DNA from: Marimonas arenosa
GTDB lineage: Bacteria; Pseudomonadota; Alphaproteobacteria; Rhodobacterales; Rhodobacteraceae
DNA length: 64,000 nt
NCBI RefSeq assembly: GCF_030848945.1
Contig: NZ_JANHAX010000001.1
Span: forward strand, 62,001-126,000
Direction of reading: 5' to 3'
Positions 1-10,268 of this stretch are shown in pieces. The position numbers and the translations under genes are program-made. Position 1 is the stretch's first letter; every line of letters begins with the position of its first letter. A model generated the notes under the pieces. The model saw only the letters and a program-made list of their open reading frames with translations. It searched no databases and was not told where the DNA came from.

Positions 1-365
1 GCCTGGTGAATGCCGCCGGCCTCGGTTCGGTGCGGAAATACGCCATGGTCGGCATCCTGGTGCTGGCGGCGCTGGTGACACCGCCTGACGTGATCACCCA
101 GGTGATCCTGTTCACCGTGGTCTACGGCCTCTACGAGGTATCGATTCTCCTCGTCGCCCGGGTGGAAAAAAAGCGCGAGGCCGAGCTCAAGGCCCAGGGC
201 CTTTGGTTCGAGGACGACGACGATGAGGCGGAATCCGAGGCCGATCTCTCCGAGGACATTTTCGGCGAGGGCGACGAGTTCGACGACCCGCTGCTCGACG
301 AGTTCGAGGAAGACGACACCGCCGGGGATGAGGACGATGATCCCGGCATGGTGGATAAGTCCTGA
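1..365 (+). CDS. tatC: Sec-independent protein translocase TatC, C-terminal fragment
   Basis: The reading frame is open from the window edge (first full codon at base 3). It encodes the end of TatC, the integral-membrane receptor subunit of the twin-arginine translocase that exports folded proteins. The visible part has the conserved last loop [20 protein letters not shown] and the final membrane segment, then a long tail very rich in Asp and Glu, as seen in other Rhodobacteraceae TatC proteins. The stop overlaps the next gene's ATG by one base, so the two are probably translationally coupled. The start and the first five membrane segments lie outside the window. Confidence 0.9.
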   Translation, partial: LVNAAGLGSVRKYAMVGILVLAALVTPPDVITQVILFTVVYGLYEVSILLVARVEKKREAELKAQGLWFEDDDDEAESEADLSEDIFGEGDEFDDPLLDEFEEDDTAGDEDDDPGMVDKS

Positions 366-1210
366 TGCCGAAGAAAGCGCGGAAACGCATCGCCGCTGCG
401 CTCGAGCGGATGTCGCCGGCGCCTCTTGCGGCGCCTGATTTCGCCGCTGCCGACGCCTTCGTCTGGCATGTCGAGCCTGACCGGCTGGAGCCGGTGGCAA
501 AGATCTCGCGGGTCGATCTTTCGCTTCTGGTCGGCGTTGATCGCTCGCGCGATACGCTTCTGGCCAACACGATGCAGTTCGCCCGCGGCCTGCCGGCCAA
601 CAATGCGCTGTTGTGGGGCGCGCGCGGCATGGGCAAGTCTTCGTTGGTCAAGGCGGTGCATGGCGCCGTGGTGGCCGACGGCCTGCCGCTCAAGATCGTC
701 GAGCTGCAGCGCGAAGACCTGCCATCGGTGGGACGCCTGCTAAACCTTCTGCGCGCTGAACCGGACACCCGGTTCCTGCTGTTCTGTGATGACCTGTCTT
801 TTTCCCATGACGACCAGCACTACAAATCGCTGAAGGCCGTGCTCGACGGTGGGGTCGAAGGCCGACCGGCCAACGTGGCCTTCTACGCCACGTCGAACCG
901 CCGCCACCTGATGCCCCGGGACATGATCGAGAACGAACGCAGCTCGGCCATCAACCCGTCGGAAGCGGTCGAAGAAAAGGTTTCGCTGTCGGACCGTTTC
1001 GGGTTGTGGCTCGGGTTCCACCCGTGCAGCCAGGACGAATACCTCGAAATGATCCGCGGCTATTGCGACCACCACGGCATCGAGATTTCCGACGACGACC
1101 TGCGCGCCGAGGCGATCGAATGGCAGGCCACGCGCGGCGCGCGCTCGGGCCGGGTCGCCTGGCAATACGTCACGGACCTGGCCGGGCGGAAAGGCGTCGG
1201 TCTGGGCTGA
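365..1210 (+). CDS. DUF815-family AAA ATPase
   Basis: 281 aa. It has a P-loop GARGMGKSS near residues 88-96 and a Walker B-like LLFCDDLSF near residue 140, then RPANVAFYATSNRRHL, which is characteristic of the DUF815 family of predicted AAA ATPases. The biochemical role of the family is not established. The start codon overlaps the tatC stop, so it is read from the same transcript. It converges on nlpD, with a gene-free stretch in between that holds a copy of the TGG repeat. Confidence 0.85.
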   Translation: MPKKARKRIAAALERMSPAPLAAPDFAAADAFVWHVEPDRLEPVAKISRVDLSLLVGVDRSRDTLLANTMQFARGLPANNALLWGARGMGKSSLVKAVHGAVVADGLPLKIVELQREDLPSVGRLLNLLRAEPDTRFLLFCDDLSFSHDDQHYKSLKAVLDGGVEGRPANVAFYATSNRRHLMPRDMIENERSSAINPSEAVEEKVSLSDRFGLWLGFHPCSQDEYLEMIRGYCDHHGIEISDDDLRAEAIEWQATRGARSGRVAWQYVTDLAGRKGVGLG

Positions 1211-1261
1211 TCGGCGCCGCCGTCGGCCCGCACCGGGCGGGGAGTTAACCGGTTGCCTTGC

Positions 1262-1350
1262 AGTTTCTTGCGCCACCGTGCGCCAGACAGGCAGCCAGCC
1301 GGATTGCCAGCCAGCCTGCCATACACGGCGCGTCCGGCTCCATTAACCAT
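1262..1350 (-). repeat. Intergenic TGG-periodic repeat, copy A
   Basis: Read on the minus strand, TGG triplets begin at 1321, 1309, 1297 and 1285, exactly 12 bases apart, within a GC-rich block resembling copies at 10009-10104 and 45997-46075. The pattern would encode WxxG-WxxG-WxxV-W in one frame. That frame has a TAA eight codons upstream and no start codon, so translation is unlikely. TTAACC-type motifs flank it at 1243-1250 and 1343-1358. It lies between two convergent genes. Confidence 0.6.
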
Positions 1351-1378
1351 TTTAACCGCCCGGGGCGGCAGGTTAACT

Positions 1379-2572
1379 CTATCGCAAGTAGGGCATCGGA
1401 TCGACGCTGTCGAAGCCTTTGCGCACTTCAAAATGCACGTAAGCGCTCTTGCCGGACCGGATCGCTGCGATCTTCTGACCCCGGCGCACGGTGTCGCCCT
1501 TCTTGACCCCGATATCGGCGACATTGGCATAGACCGTCAGCAGGTTATTGGCGTGTTTCACAACGATGATCGGCACCTGGTCGGCATCTGCGGTGATTGC
1601 CGCCACGGTGCCGGCCTCGGCCGCCTGGATGGCAGTGCCAGCGCTGGCGGCAATATCGATACCGTCGTTCTTACCCTTTGAATATTCACGGATAATTTTG
1701 CCCTGCACCGGATAAGCCAGCTTGCCGCCGGTGCTGGCCGCGGTCTGGGTCTTGCCAAGGTCGGGAGCGGCCGTACTGGCCTCCTGTTTGATTTCGGCGA
1801 CCGGCTTTGTCTTCTCGTCCGGCAGCGGCGTCACGGCGCTTGGCGGCAGTGGGGTTGGCGTACCGGTTCCGGGCAGTTCGGCGGTGCCGGAGGCCGTTTT
1901 GTCTTTCGGCTCGGGCGTCTTCGCCACGGGAATCAACAGGTATTGTCCCTCTCGGATCGCGAAATCGCTGCCCAGCCCGTTCCACTCGGCGAGCGCGCGC
2001 ACCGAGACGTTGTAGAGGCGCGCAACCGTGAAGGTCGTCTCGCCCCGCTGCACCTTGTGTCGCTTCGGTTCAAGGCCGCGCGCAATCTTCGGCTCGGCGG
2101 CAGGAAGGGCCGTGGTTTCAACTCGTTGGCTGTCGGCCTTGGCAATGGCCCCACTGGCCAGCGTGGTGATATCGACCCCAGGCGGCTGGATCGGACCGGT
2201 GGTCGGTGAGCCGGTCGCGGGCGACGGTTCAGCCACGCGCCTGGGCAGGGCGATAACCTCGCCCTCGCGCAGGCGGTCGGTGGTCTTCATGCCGTTGTAG
2301 CGGGCGAGCCCGTCGGCATCGGCCCCGATTCGGGCAGCGACATCCGCCAGCGTGTCACCGCGCTGTGCTACAGCAACTTGGTAATTCGGATAGGAGATGA
2401 TGCCGCGATCGTCGGGATTGGGGCGCTGCGCCGTCGCCTGCCGCGCCGCATCGGCGGTGTTCAGCCCACCGAGCGCGCCGCGGAAATCCAGGTCAATGGG
2501 CTGGTCGCAGGCCGACAGCGCCAGCGCGCTGCCAAGCAGAAGAATAGGGGTGGGTCGCCATGAAAACCGCAT
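1379..2572 (-). CDS. nlpD: LysM/M23-domain lipoprotein, NlpD-like amidase activator
   Basis: 397 aa. A lipoprotein signal with lipobox LSAC places the mature N-terminus at Cys22. Two LysM modules follow (about 65-115 and 170-215), then a Pro/Thr-rich linker and a C-terminal LytM/M23 domain (about 285-395). The domain keeps the fold-defining stretches, but its metal ligands are altered: the first His of HxxxD is Asn (NDGID), and the HxH motif reads YVH. It is therefore expected to be a non-catalytic activator of cell-wall amidases, as NlpD and EnvC are in other bacteria. It is last in the surE-pcm-nlpD order, 56 bases after pcm. Confidence 0.9.
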   Translation of the reverse strand: MRFSWRPTPILLLGSALALSACDQPIDLDFRGALGGLNTADAARQATAQRPNPDDRGIISYPNYQVAVAQRGDTLADVAARIGADADGLARYNGMKTTDRLREGEVIALPRRVAEPSPATGSPTTGPIQPPGVDITTLASGAIAKADSQRVETTALPAAEPKIARGLEPKRHKVQRGETTFTVARLYNVSVRALAEWNGLGSDFAIREGQYLLIPVAKTPEPKDKTASGTAELPGTGTPTPLPPSAVTPLPDEKTKPVAEIKQEASTAAPDLGKTQTAASTGGKLAYPVQGKIIREYSKGKNDGIDIAASAGTAIQAAEAGTVAAITADADQVPIIVVKHANNLLTVYANVADIGVKKGDTVRRGQKIAAIRSGKSAYVHFEVRKGFDSVDPMPYLR

Positions 2573-2628
2573 CTCGATATCCTCACCTGTCCTCGCATTT
2601 TCGAGGGTCTTTATTTTGTTTCAAACAC

Positions 2629-3282
2629 TTACGTGTCTCGCCCCAACCCTTCGAGCAGGGGGACGAAACGCACCGGGCGAAGCTCGTCATAGTCGAAACC
2701 GCTGTCCTGCCGCGTCACCTTGATCAGGCTCTGCACCGCGTCCGACTGCCCGACCGGCACAACCATGATACCGCCGATTTTCAATTGCGCCAAGAGCGGC
2801 CCCGGCGGGTCTTCCGCCGCGGCGGTCACGATGATGCGGTCGAACGGTGCCTGCTCAGGCAATCCGAAACTGCCATCGACGGTCATCGCGGTGATGTTGG
2901 TGAGGTCAAGCGCCCGAAAAATTTCGGCTGCCTCGCGCACCAGCCGGCGATGACGGTCTACGGTATAAACCCGGCGCGCCAGCAGGCTGAGAATGGCGGC
3001 CTGGTATCCCGAGCCGGTCCCCACCTCCAGCACCTTGTCGCGCGGGCTGACATTCAGCGCCTGGGTCATCAGCCCGACCACCGAGGGTTGCGAAATCGTC
3101 TGGCCGCAAGCAATCGGCAACGGCATGTCTTCGTAGGCTCGCTCCGCAAAGAGCCCCCGCACGAACGCACCGCGATCGATTTTCTCCATCGCGTCCAGCA
3201 CGCGCGTATCGGTCACCCCTTTCGAGCGCAGCGCGAACAGGAATTGCATCTTGCGTTGCGCGATGTCGTCAGGGGTGATCAT
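2629..3282 (-). CDS. pcm: Protein-L-isoaspartate O-methyltransferase
   Basis: 217 aa. It repairs isomerised Asp/Asn residues by S-adenosylmethionine-dependent methylation of L-isoaspartyl groups in the cytoplasm. Visible marks are the N-terminal RGAFV stretch, the family signature [17 protein letters not shown], and the SAM-binding motif [15 protein letters not shown]. Its ATG overlaps the surE stop by four bases (ATGA), the usual coupling in this conserved stress-survival operon. Length is normal for the family. Confidence 0.95.
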   Translation of the reverse strand: MITPDDIAQRKMQFLFALRSKGVTDTRVLDAMEKIDRGAFVRGLFAERAYEDMPLPIACGQTISQPSVVGLMTQALNVSPRDKVLEVGTGSGYQAAILSLLARRVYTVDRHRRLVREAAEIFRALDLTNITAMTVDGSFGLPEQAPFDRIIVTAAAEDPPGPLLAQLKIGGIMVVPVGQSDAVQSLIKVTRQDSGFDYDELRPVRFVPLLEGLGRDT

Positions 3283-4058
3283 TCGATTGCCTTCAACGGG
3301 TCAAGCACCTCATGTGCGGTCAGATCGGCGCGCATCGGCGTGACCGAGATATAGCCTTCGAGGTTCAGTGCTGCATCGGTACCAGGGTCGGTAGGCCGGT
3401 GCTGCTCGCCGCCGCGGATCCACAGGAACTTCCGACCCGAAGGCGAATGGTGTGGCTCGGTCGAAAACCGAGTGTGGCGGCGGAAGCCCTGCGGCGCGAC
3501 ACGGGTGCCCAGCACCCGGTCGGCGGGTTGGGGCGGAAAATTGACGTTATAGAACAGGCGGTAGTCAGCCTCTTCCCGCGGTGCGGCGGCCAGCACCTTG
3601 CGGATGACCTCGGCGCCGTACACCCGGGCGGCCTCGAACGGGTCGTCGGCATGGAAATTCTGCGGCCCGAGATATTGAGACAGGGCAAAGGCCGTGACCC
3701 GCTGTAACGCCCCTTCCAGCGCCGCGCCCAGCGTACCGGAATAGAGTGCGTTCTCGGCCGAGTTGTTGCCGCGGTTGACGCCCGAGAGGATCAGATCGGG
3801 CTTTTCCTCCATCACCTCGTGGATGCCCGCAAGCACGCAATCGGCAGGGCTGCCTTCGGCGGCATAGCGGCGTTCGCCCATCTTCGAGATCATCATCGGG
3901 TGGGTATAGCTGATGCAATGCGCCACGCCTGACTGCTCGAAGGCTGGCGCCACGGTCCAGACTTCACCATCCGGGCCCGCCAGGTCAGCCGCGATCGCGG
4001 CCATTACCTCGAGCCCTGGGGCGTTGATCCCGTCATCGTTGGTTATCAGAATGCGCAT
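3279..4058 (-). CDS. surE: 5'/3'-nucleotidase SurE
   Basis: 259 aa. It is a metal-dependent nucleoside monophosphate phosphatase associated with stationary-phase survival. The N-terminus [16 protein letters not shown] carries the two metal-binding Asp residues. SGVNRGNN and [11 protein letters not shown] are the other conserved active-site blocks. It is first of the surE-pcm-nlpD group on the minus strand. The 118 bases between it and the next upstream gene show no other gene. Confidence 0.96.
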   Translation of the reverse strand: MRILITNDDGINAPGLEVMAAIAADLAGPDGEVWTVAPAFEQSGVAHCISYTHPMMISKMGERRYAAEGSPADCVLAGIHEVMEEKPDLILSGVNRGNNSAENALYSGTLGAALEGALQRVTAFALSQYLGPQNFHADDPFEAARVYGAEVIRKVLAAAPREEADYRLFYNVNFPPQPADRVLGTRVAPQGFRRHTRFSTEPHHSPSGRKFLWIRGGEQHRPTDPGTDAALNLEGYISVTPMRADLTAHEVLDPLKAIE

Positions 4059-4176
4059 CGCTTATCCGGCTCGTTTTCCGATTGCTTACACCCATTTCCG
4101 CGTGATCTGAACCTGGGAAAGCACCTCCGGGCTGCAGAGTGGCGGACTGCTGGAAATTGATCACAGCCTGTGGTGC

Positions 4177-4821
4177 TCACAGCTCCAGCCCGGCCAGCAG
4201 GCGCGCCGCTTCATGCCGCGGAGACGCGAGCTGCGCGCGGTCCTCGCCGGGGAAGAAGCGGGCACGGGTAGCCGTCGGCATCGGGGCCGGTGACAACACA
4301 TGAACATGCGGACCAGTCTTTACAGTCTCAGCCGCCCAGCTGCGCGCCAGAGCGATCTGGGCCGTCTTGGTCGCCCCATAAGCGCCAAAGAACTTTTCGC
4401 CGCCGCGCGGGTCTTCGAAGAACAGCGCGGTGCCTGTCCGGCCCAGCAGCGGGGTGACGAAGCGGATCAGCGTGCCGGTGGCGGTTATGTTGACCGCTAC
4501 GGATTTGTCCCAGTCCTTGGCGTCGATATGATCGGCGGGTGACAGCGGCGCAGCGTGGATTGCACAGTGAGCCCAGAGGTCGATCCTGCCCCAGCGGTCG
4601 TAAACTGAGCGGCAAAGCTGCGCCATGGCGTCGGTGTTGGTGATGTCCATCGGCGCCAGCGTGGCGGCATGCCCGCCGGCTTGAATGCGGTCGTCAAGTT
4701 CTTCCAGAGCGCCGGTGGTGCGAGCCACGGCGACGATGTGATGACTGGGCGCCAGCGCCTCGGCCAAGGCAGCACCCAGACCGCGCGAGGCACCGGTGAT
4801 GAGGGCGATCTTCTCGGACAT
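4177..4821 (-). CDS. Short-chain dehydrogenase/reductase
   Basis: 214 aa, with the classical SDR cofactor motif TGASRGLG at residues 10-17. The catalytic pair YGATK is near residue 148; Tyr and Lys are in normal spacing. The usual catalytic Ser region is replaced by ALFFEDPRGG, so the Ser is not obvious. There is no NNAG motif (AHCAIHA instead). Substrate is unknown. The start is supported by a GGAGAG ribosome site seven bases upstream. Confidence 0.85.
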   Translation of the reverse strand: MSEKIALITGASRGLGAALAEALAPSHHIVAVARTTGALEELDDRIQAGGHAATLAPMDITNTDAMAQLCRSVYDRWGRIDLWAHCAIHAAPLSPADHIDAKDWDKSVAVNITATGTLIRFVTPLLGRTGTALFFEDPRGGEKFFGAYGATKTAQIALARSWAAETVKTGPHVHVLSPAPMPTATRARFFPGEDRAQLASPRHEAARLLAGLEL

Positions 4822-4961
4822 GAGGCTCTCCTTCAGGCTTGGGCCGGGTATTCCAGAGCCGGGCGGGACTGTCCAGTGCGTGAAGGGGCCGTGGCATCCC
4901 GGGACTTGGCGGGGAGCCGGTCATGGCGCATCATGGAACCGGCAGAACGGGAGGGTCGCGC

Positions 4962-5270
4962 ATGCGTGTTTTGGCAGTGGTTCTGGCGCTGTCGGCGATT
5001 CCAATGGCGTCGCGCGCCGACGAGATCAGTGGTGACTGGTGCTCTGACGGCGGCGCGCAAGTGCGGATTGACGGCGACAAAATCCGGACACCCGGAGGCC
5101 AGCAAACGCAGGGCGTATATAGCCGTCACCGCATCGATTTCGTTATTCCCGAGGGAGAGCCGGATGCCGGGCTGAGCGTTGCCATGCGGCAGCTCTCGGA
5201 GGAGCGGGTGATCGTAACCTACGACGGGGGTGAGCCCGAGGAATGGCACCGTTGTAAATTGGTTAGCTGA
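4962..5270 (+). CDS. Small secreted protein of unknown function
   Basis: 102 aa. The first 20 residues form a Sec-type signal peptide (hydrophobic stretch, then ASRADE). The mature part is small, with two Cys (DWCSDGG near the start and WHRCK at the end) that could form a disulfide, and a repeated GDKI/GGQQ beta-like pattern. I chose the ATG at 4962 over 4923 because a GGGAGG ribosome site precedes it and it begins the signal peptide. It is divergent from the upstream SDR gene. I do not recognise a function. Confidence 0.7.
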   Translation: MRVLAVVLALSAIPMASRADEISGDWCSDGGAQVRIDGDKIRTPGGQQTQGVYSRHRIDFVIPEGEPDAGLSVAMRQLSEERVIVTYDGGEPEEWHRCKLVS

Positions 5271-5286
5271 ACCGCGGTGCGGCGGG

Positions 5287-5604
5287 CTAGCGTCCCTGCC
5301 CGTGATGGGGCATGCCCCGTCGGGGCCGATCTGCGTCGCCGGGCGAAACCAGCGTGCTGACCCGTCCGGACGTTTCGATGACGACCTTGCCGTCGCTGAT
5401 CGCCTGAACCGTCATGTCGCCGACGGTATCGCCGGTCGTGACCCGGCGAGTATCGCCGTCGGGCAGGCGCAAGATCGCGCCGGGGCGGCTTTCACTGCCG
5501 AACGTACCGAGAAGGATGAGCCCATCCGTGTCAAATCGGGCCGTGACGGTCGCGAGGCGCGCGGCCTGATCTAAGCCGGGCGCAGTGGGGTCTGGATGTG
5601 CCAT
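5287..5604 (-). CDS. Unknown protein with PilP/GspC-like C-terminal region
   Basis: 105 aa. The segment from about residue 28, GLILLGTFGSESRPGAILRL followed by a GDTVG turn and VQAISDGKVVIETSG, has the beta-strand pattern of the small domain shared by PilP and GspC-type proteins. No signal peptide or transmembrane segment is visible. It lies 122 bases downstream of purF on the same strand. The function is not known; the domain link is my reading of the pattern and is uncertain. Confidence 0.55.
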   Translation of the reverse strand: MAHPDPTAPGLDQAARLATVTARFDTDGLILLGTFGSESRPGAILRLPDGDTRRVTTGDTVGDMTVQAISDGKVVIETSGRVSTLVSPGDADRPRRGMPHHGQGR

Positions 5605-5726
5605 GAAATGTATCTGTCAGCTGTCTTTTCGCATTCGAACAGCGCAGATAGGTTGGTTTCTGCAGGTGCGAAAGAGCGGATCTTCAGCAGCGGGGTCGAG
5701 CGGCGGAAATGCGCCAAAACAAGAAG

Positions 5727-7211
5727 TTACTCGGCGGCTTTCAGCTCGAATCCTTTTTCGATCATGTCCGACGGGGCCACCGGGTATTCCCCTGAGAAGC
5801 AGGCGTCGCAGTATTGCGGGCATTTGGCGTCGCGTCCCGTTGCTTCGCCCACGGCACGATAGAGCCCGTCGAGCGAGATGAACTTAAGACTATCGACGGC
5901 GAGGTGATCGCGCATCTCGTCCTCGCTCATCGTCGCGGCTAGCAGCTTCTCGCGCTGCGGCGTGTCGACGCCATAGAAACAGGGCCAGGCAGTTGGTGGT
6001 GAGGCGATGCGGAAATGCACCTCCTTGGCGCCGGCATCGAGGATCATTTCCTTGATCTTGCGGGACGTGGTGCCGCGCACCACGCTATCGTCGACCAGAA
6101 TGACCCGTTTGTCGCGGATGAGTGCCCGATTGACATTAAGTTTCAACCGCACGCCCATGTTGCGGATTTGCTCGGTCGGCTCGATGAAGGTGCGGCCCAT
6201 ATACTGGTTGCGGATGATGCCCATGCCGTAGGGGATGCCGCTTTCGTGGGCGAAGCCGATCGCCGCGGGCGTGCCGCTGTCGGGCACAGGGCAGACCAGA
6301 TCGGCCTCGACCGGGGCCTCGCGGGCCAGCTCCACCCCGATCTGGCGCCGGGTTTCATAGACCGAGCGGCCGCCGATGATGCTGTCGGGGCGCGAGAAGT
6401 AGACATGTTCGAAGATGCAGAACCGGGCCGGCTGTTTGCGGAAGGGGAAATGGCTTTCGACCCCATTTTGATTGATCACCACCATCTCGCCCGGTTCGAT
6501 CTCGCGGACGAACTCGGCGCCGATGATGTCGAGCGCGCATGTCTCCGAACTCAGCGCCCAGCCTTCTCCGATCCGACCCAGAACCAGCGGCCTTACTCCG
6601 AGCGGGTCACGCACGCCGATGAGCTTTGTGCGGGTCATGGCGACGATCGAGAAAGCGCCCTCGACCCGCCGCAGCGCATCCTGCATCCGCTCGGGGATGT
6701 TGCGTTGCAGCGAGCGGGCCATCAGGTGGATGATGCATTCGCTATCGGACGAGCTCTGGAAAATCGAGCCGCGGTCGATCAGTTCGCGCCGCAGTGCATC
6801 GGCATTTGTGATGTTGCCGTTATGGGCAATCGCTGCGCCGCCCATCGAGAATTCGCCGAAAAACGGCTGTACATCACGGATCTGAGCGGCTTTCGAGCCG
6901 GCGGTAGAATAACGCACATGCCCGATGGCCAGCGGGCCCGGCAGGGTTTCCATCAGCGATTGTTTGGTGAAGCTGTCACGCACATAGCCGAAGCGGCGGG
7001 CCGAATTAAAGCCTTCGACCGGGTCGTGGCTGACGATGCCGCCGGCTTCCTGGCCGCGATGCTGCAGAGCGTGTAGCCCAAGCGCGACAAAATTCGCCGC
7101 ATCGGTCACGCCGATCACGCCGAAGACACCGCATTCCTCTTTCAGCTTGTCATCATCAAAAGGATGGGCGGGACGCATTGGCAAGGGCACGGGTGGCAGC
7201 TCCGAATCCAT
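5727..7211 (-). CDS. purF: Amidophosphoribosyltransferase (purine synthesis, step 1)
   Basis: 494 aa from the ATG at 7211. It transfers glutamine amide nitrogen to PRPP to form phosphoribosylamine. The nucleophile is Cys27 in EECGVFG, so a propeptide of about 26 residues must be removed. The PRPP motif VILVDDSVVRGTTS is present. Cys residues in FCIFEHVYF, PCFYGVD and CDACF match the four ligands of the Fe-S cluster known in the Bacillus-type enzyme, so this looks like the oxygen-sensitive cluster-bearing form. The longer frame up to 7283 adds residues with no family similarity. Third gene of radA-cvpA-purF. Confidence 0.95.
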   Translation of the reverse strand: MDSELPPVPLPMRPAHPFDDDKLKEECGVFGVIGVTDAANFVALGLHALQHRGQEAGGIVSHDPVEGFNSARRFGYVRDSFTKQSLMETLPGPLAIGHVRYSTAGSKAAQIRDVQPFFGEFSMGGAAIAHNGNITNADALRRELIDRGSIFQSSSDSECIIHLMARSLQRNIPERMQDALRRVEGAFSIVAMTRTKLIGVRDPLGVRPLVLGRIGEGWALSSETCALDIIGAEFVREIEPGEMVVINQNGVESHFPFRKQPARFCIFEHVYFSRPDSIIGGRSVYETRRQIGVELAREAPVEADLVCPVPDSGTPAAIGFAHESGIPYGMGIIRNQYMGRTFIEPTEQIRNMGVRLKLNVNRALIRDKRVILVDDSVVRGTTSRKIKEMILDAGAKEVHFRIASPPTAWPCFYGVDTPQREKLLAATMSEDEMRDHLAVDSLKFISLDGLYRAVGEATGRDAKCPQYCDACFSGEYPVAPSDMIEKGFELKAAE

Positions 7212-7303
7212 CGTCTTGGCTTCACGCCTGTTTGTAAGGGCTGTGACGCGCCATGTCACGAAACGATAACAATTGGAAGCCACGTCGTGCGGCCTGCGGC
7301 AAT

Positions 7304-7861
7304 TTACTCGCTGCAGGCGCCCACCAGTTCCTCGTATTGGCGGGTGATCCAGCCGAGCGCCTCTTCAGGGTTGTTTTCCTCGATCGCGCCGGTCAGACGC
7401 GAGAAGACGCGATGCGAACGCGAGTCGTCGATCATTTGGATGTTCTGGCCGGTCACCACGGTTTCATAGACGAAAAAGGCGATCGCCACGAGCAGGATGC
7501 CGCGCAGCACGCCGAAGAGAAAGCCCAGCCCCTGGTCGAGCCCGCCCAGAACCGAGCGTTGCACAACCGAAGAGAACAGTGGCGTGAACAGCGAAGCCAC
7601 CACGAGGGCAACGGCGAAGACCCCGGCGAAGCCGGCAATCATCGACAATTCGCAGCTGTCGGCGAGTAGTTTTTCCCCGACATAAGGGATTTCTTTCATC
7701 AACGGCTGCACCTGCGGAGCGAACATGAAGGCCAGCACGGCGGCCACGACCCAACCGGCGATGGCCAGCGTCTCGCGCACCAGGCCGCGAGAATAGGCCA
7801 GCAGTGCCGAGACGACGATGACCAGCGCAACCACGCCGTCGATGATGGTAAAGCCTTCCAT
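7304..7861 (-). CDS. cvpA: CvpA family membrane protein
   Basis: 185 aa with four predicted membrane segments in the first 130 residues (starting GFTIIDGVVALVIVVSALLA) and a hydrophilic C-terminal tail. The family is linked to colicin V production and purF in enterobacteria; its molecular role is unsettled. The ATG at 7861 opens the conserved MEGFTIIDGV start, so the 17 extra in-frame upstream residues are discarded. It lies between radA (28 bases upstream) and purF, probably as one transcript. Confidence 0.88.
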   Translation of the reverse strand: MEGFTIIDGVVALVIVVSALLAYSRGLVRETLAIAGWVVAAVLAFMFAPQVQPLMKEIPYVGEKLLADSCELSMIAGFAGVFAVALVVASLFTPLFSSVVQRSVLGGLDQGLGFLFGVLRGILLVAIAFFVYETVVTGQNIQMIDDSRSHRVFSRLTGAIEENNPEEALGWITRQYEELVGACSE

Positions 7862-7889
7862 GATGGTCCCTTTGTCCTGTTCTCTGGTC

Positions 7890-9254
<1,365 letters not shown>

Positions 9255-9472
9255 ACCCGGCGTGATGCATGAGCAATTGGGTGACGTCAAATGTCAATTT
9301 CGATGGGCACAGGATGCGGTGAAAAAGTAAACGCGCGCTGAGTCGGTCGCGCGGTCGACCGCTCCGCGGATGTTGAGGGGAAATCGCTCAGGATCATGTT
9401 CCGCGCGACCAAACGAAACACGCCATCGCAGATGGATGAAATAATGTGAAAACAAAAAGATGTTATCGGAAG

Positions 9473-9922
9473 TTAAGGTAAAATATTCTTCTTTAGAGTG
9501 CGGTTCGTCAAAATGCTGATAGCCAGGGAGGCGAGGATGCAGGCGGTGAACAGGTAAAGTCCCCAGGCGGTCTCGATCTTGCCGATTCCGATGCCCTTGG
9601 ACAAAGTGATGTAGAGCGCGATGAGAAAGATGTCGGCCATAGCCAGCTTGCCCAGAACGTGCAGCACCGGCAGGAGTTTGTCCGACAGCAGGTTGAAGTG
9701 AACCAACCCCAGCCCGATGGTTTTGAGATAGGGCGCGAAGAGTGCAAAGAACGTGACCAGGAGTGCCAGGTAAACGTCGGATTTCCAAAGGCTTTGAAGG
9801 CCGGAGACGACACTGATCTCATCGAGCTTGAACAGCGGCAGGCCGAGGCCCGCGCGCATCAGTGGCGCGAACCAGGCGATGGGAAAAAGCACGATCAGGG
9901 CGAGGTTGGCGATACGCAGCAT
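9473..9922 (-). CDS. PqiA-like membrane protein
   Basis: 149 aa with four membrane helices. KLAMADIFLIALYI matches the conserved core of paraquat-inducible protein A domains, which work with MCE proteins in lipid transport across the envelope. This copy has one PqiA domain and lacks the N-terminal zinc-ribbon cysteines found in longer members. The ATG at 9922 is chosen because it begins the first helix; an in-frame start 57 bases upstream adds only charged residues. It is isolated: the nearest genes are 218 and 346 bases away. Confidence 0.75.
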   Translation of the reverse strand: MLRIANLALIVLFPIAWFAPLMRAGLGLPLFKLDEISVVSGLQSLWKSDVYLALLVTFFALFAPYLKTIGLGLVHFNLLSDKLLPVLHVLGKLAMADIFLIALYITLSKGIGIGKIETAWGLYLFTACILASLAISILTNRTLKKNILP

Positions 9923-10268
9923 GGGGTCTCCGGGTGGGGCGCGTCTCTTGCAGGTAAGCCGGTTGGCGCCGCGATGCAACGCGGCACGTCAACCGTATTT
10001 TCATCTTGGTGAACGCGCGGTGGTCGAAAACAAAGCCTGTATGGCACCCTGGCTGGCCGTCTGGCTGGCGCTCCGTCTGGCGCGCGGTGGTTAATGTTTG
10101 GTGAATGACAGAGGGTTAAGGCGGCGGGCGGTGGTCCGCGGCTGGCCGCCCTCTCTGAGCTGCGCCCATCCGCCCGGCCCACGCATCCGAGAGATGAAGG
10201 ATTAGCGACGGCGCCAGACCCACGGAATGTCGTTGCCGCCGAAGAGAACCCGGCGGGATGGCGGCGGG
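9923..10268. other. Gene-free region upstream of the PqiA-like gene
   Basis: 346 bases with no credible coding frame. The part from 10009 to 10104 is copy B of the TGG-periodic repeat. Next to it are TTAATG (10091) and GGGTTAAGG (about 10113). I see no clear -10/-35 pair for the PqiA-like gene and no hairpin with a T-run after mlaF. Confidence 0.6.
10009..10104 (+). repeat. Intergenic TGG-periodic repeat, copy B
   Basis: TGG triplets start at 10042, 10054, 10066 and 10078 (12-base steps). Copy A on the opposite strand and copy C share the same spacing plus GGC before the second and third TGG and GTC before the fourth. Similarity to copy A extends upstream (TGG at 10021). Only this copy could be read as a short open frame, from GTG 10009 to TGA 10104 (31 residues, Trp-rich), but no ribosome site is evident. 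Confidence 0.6.

Noticed and set aside
1343..1350. TTAACCAT, a CtrA half-site-like motif
   Set aside because: It lies between convergent genes with no promoter to control, and it is only eight bases. Kept only as a flank of repeat copy A.
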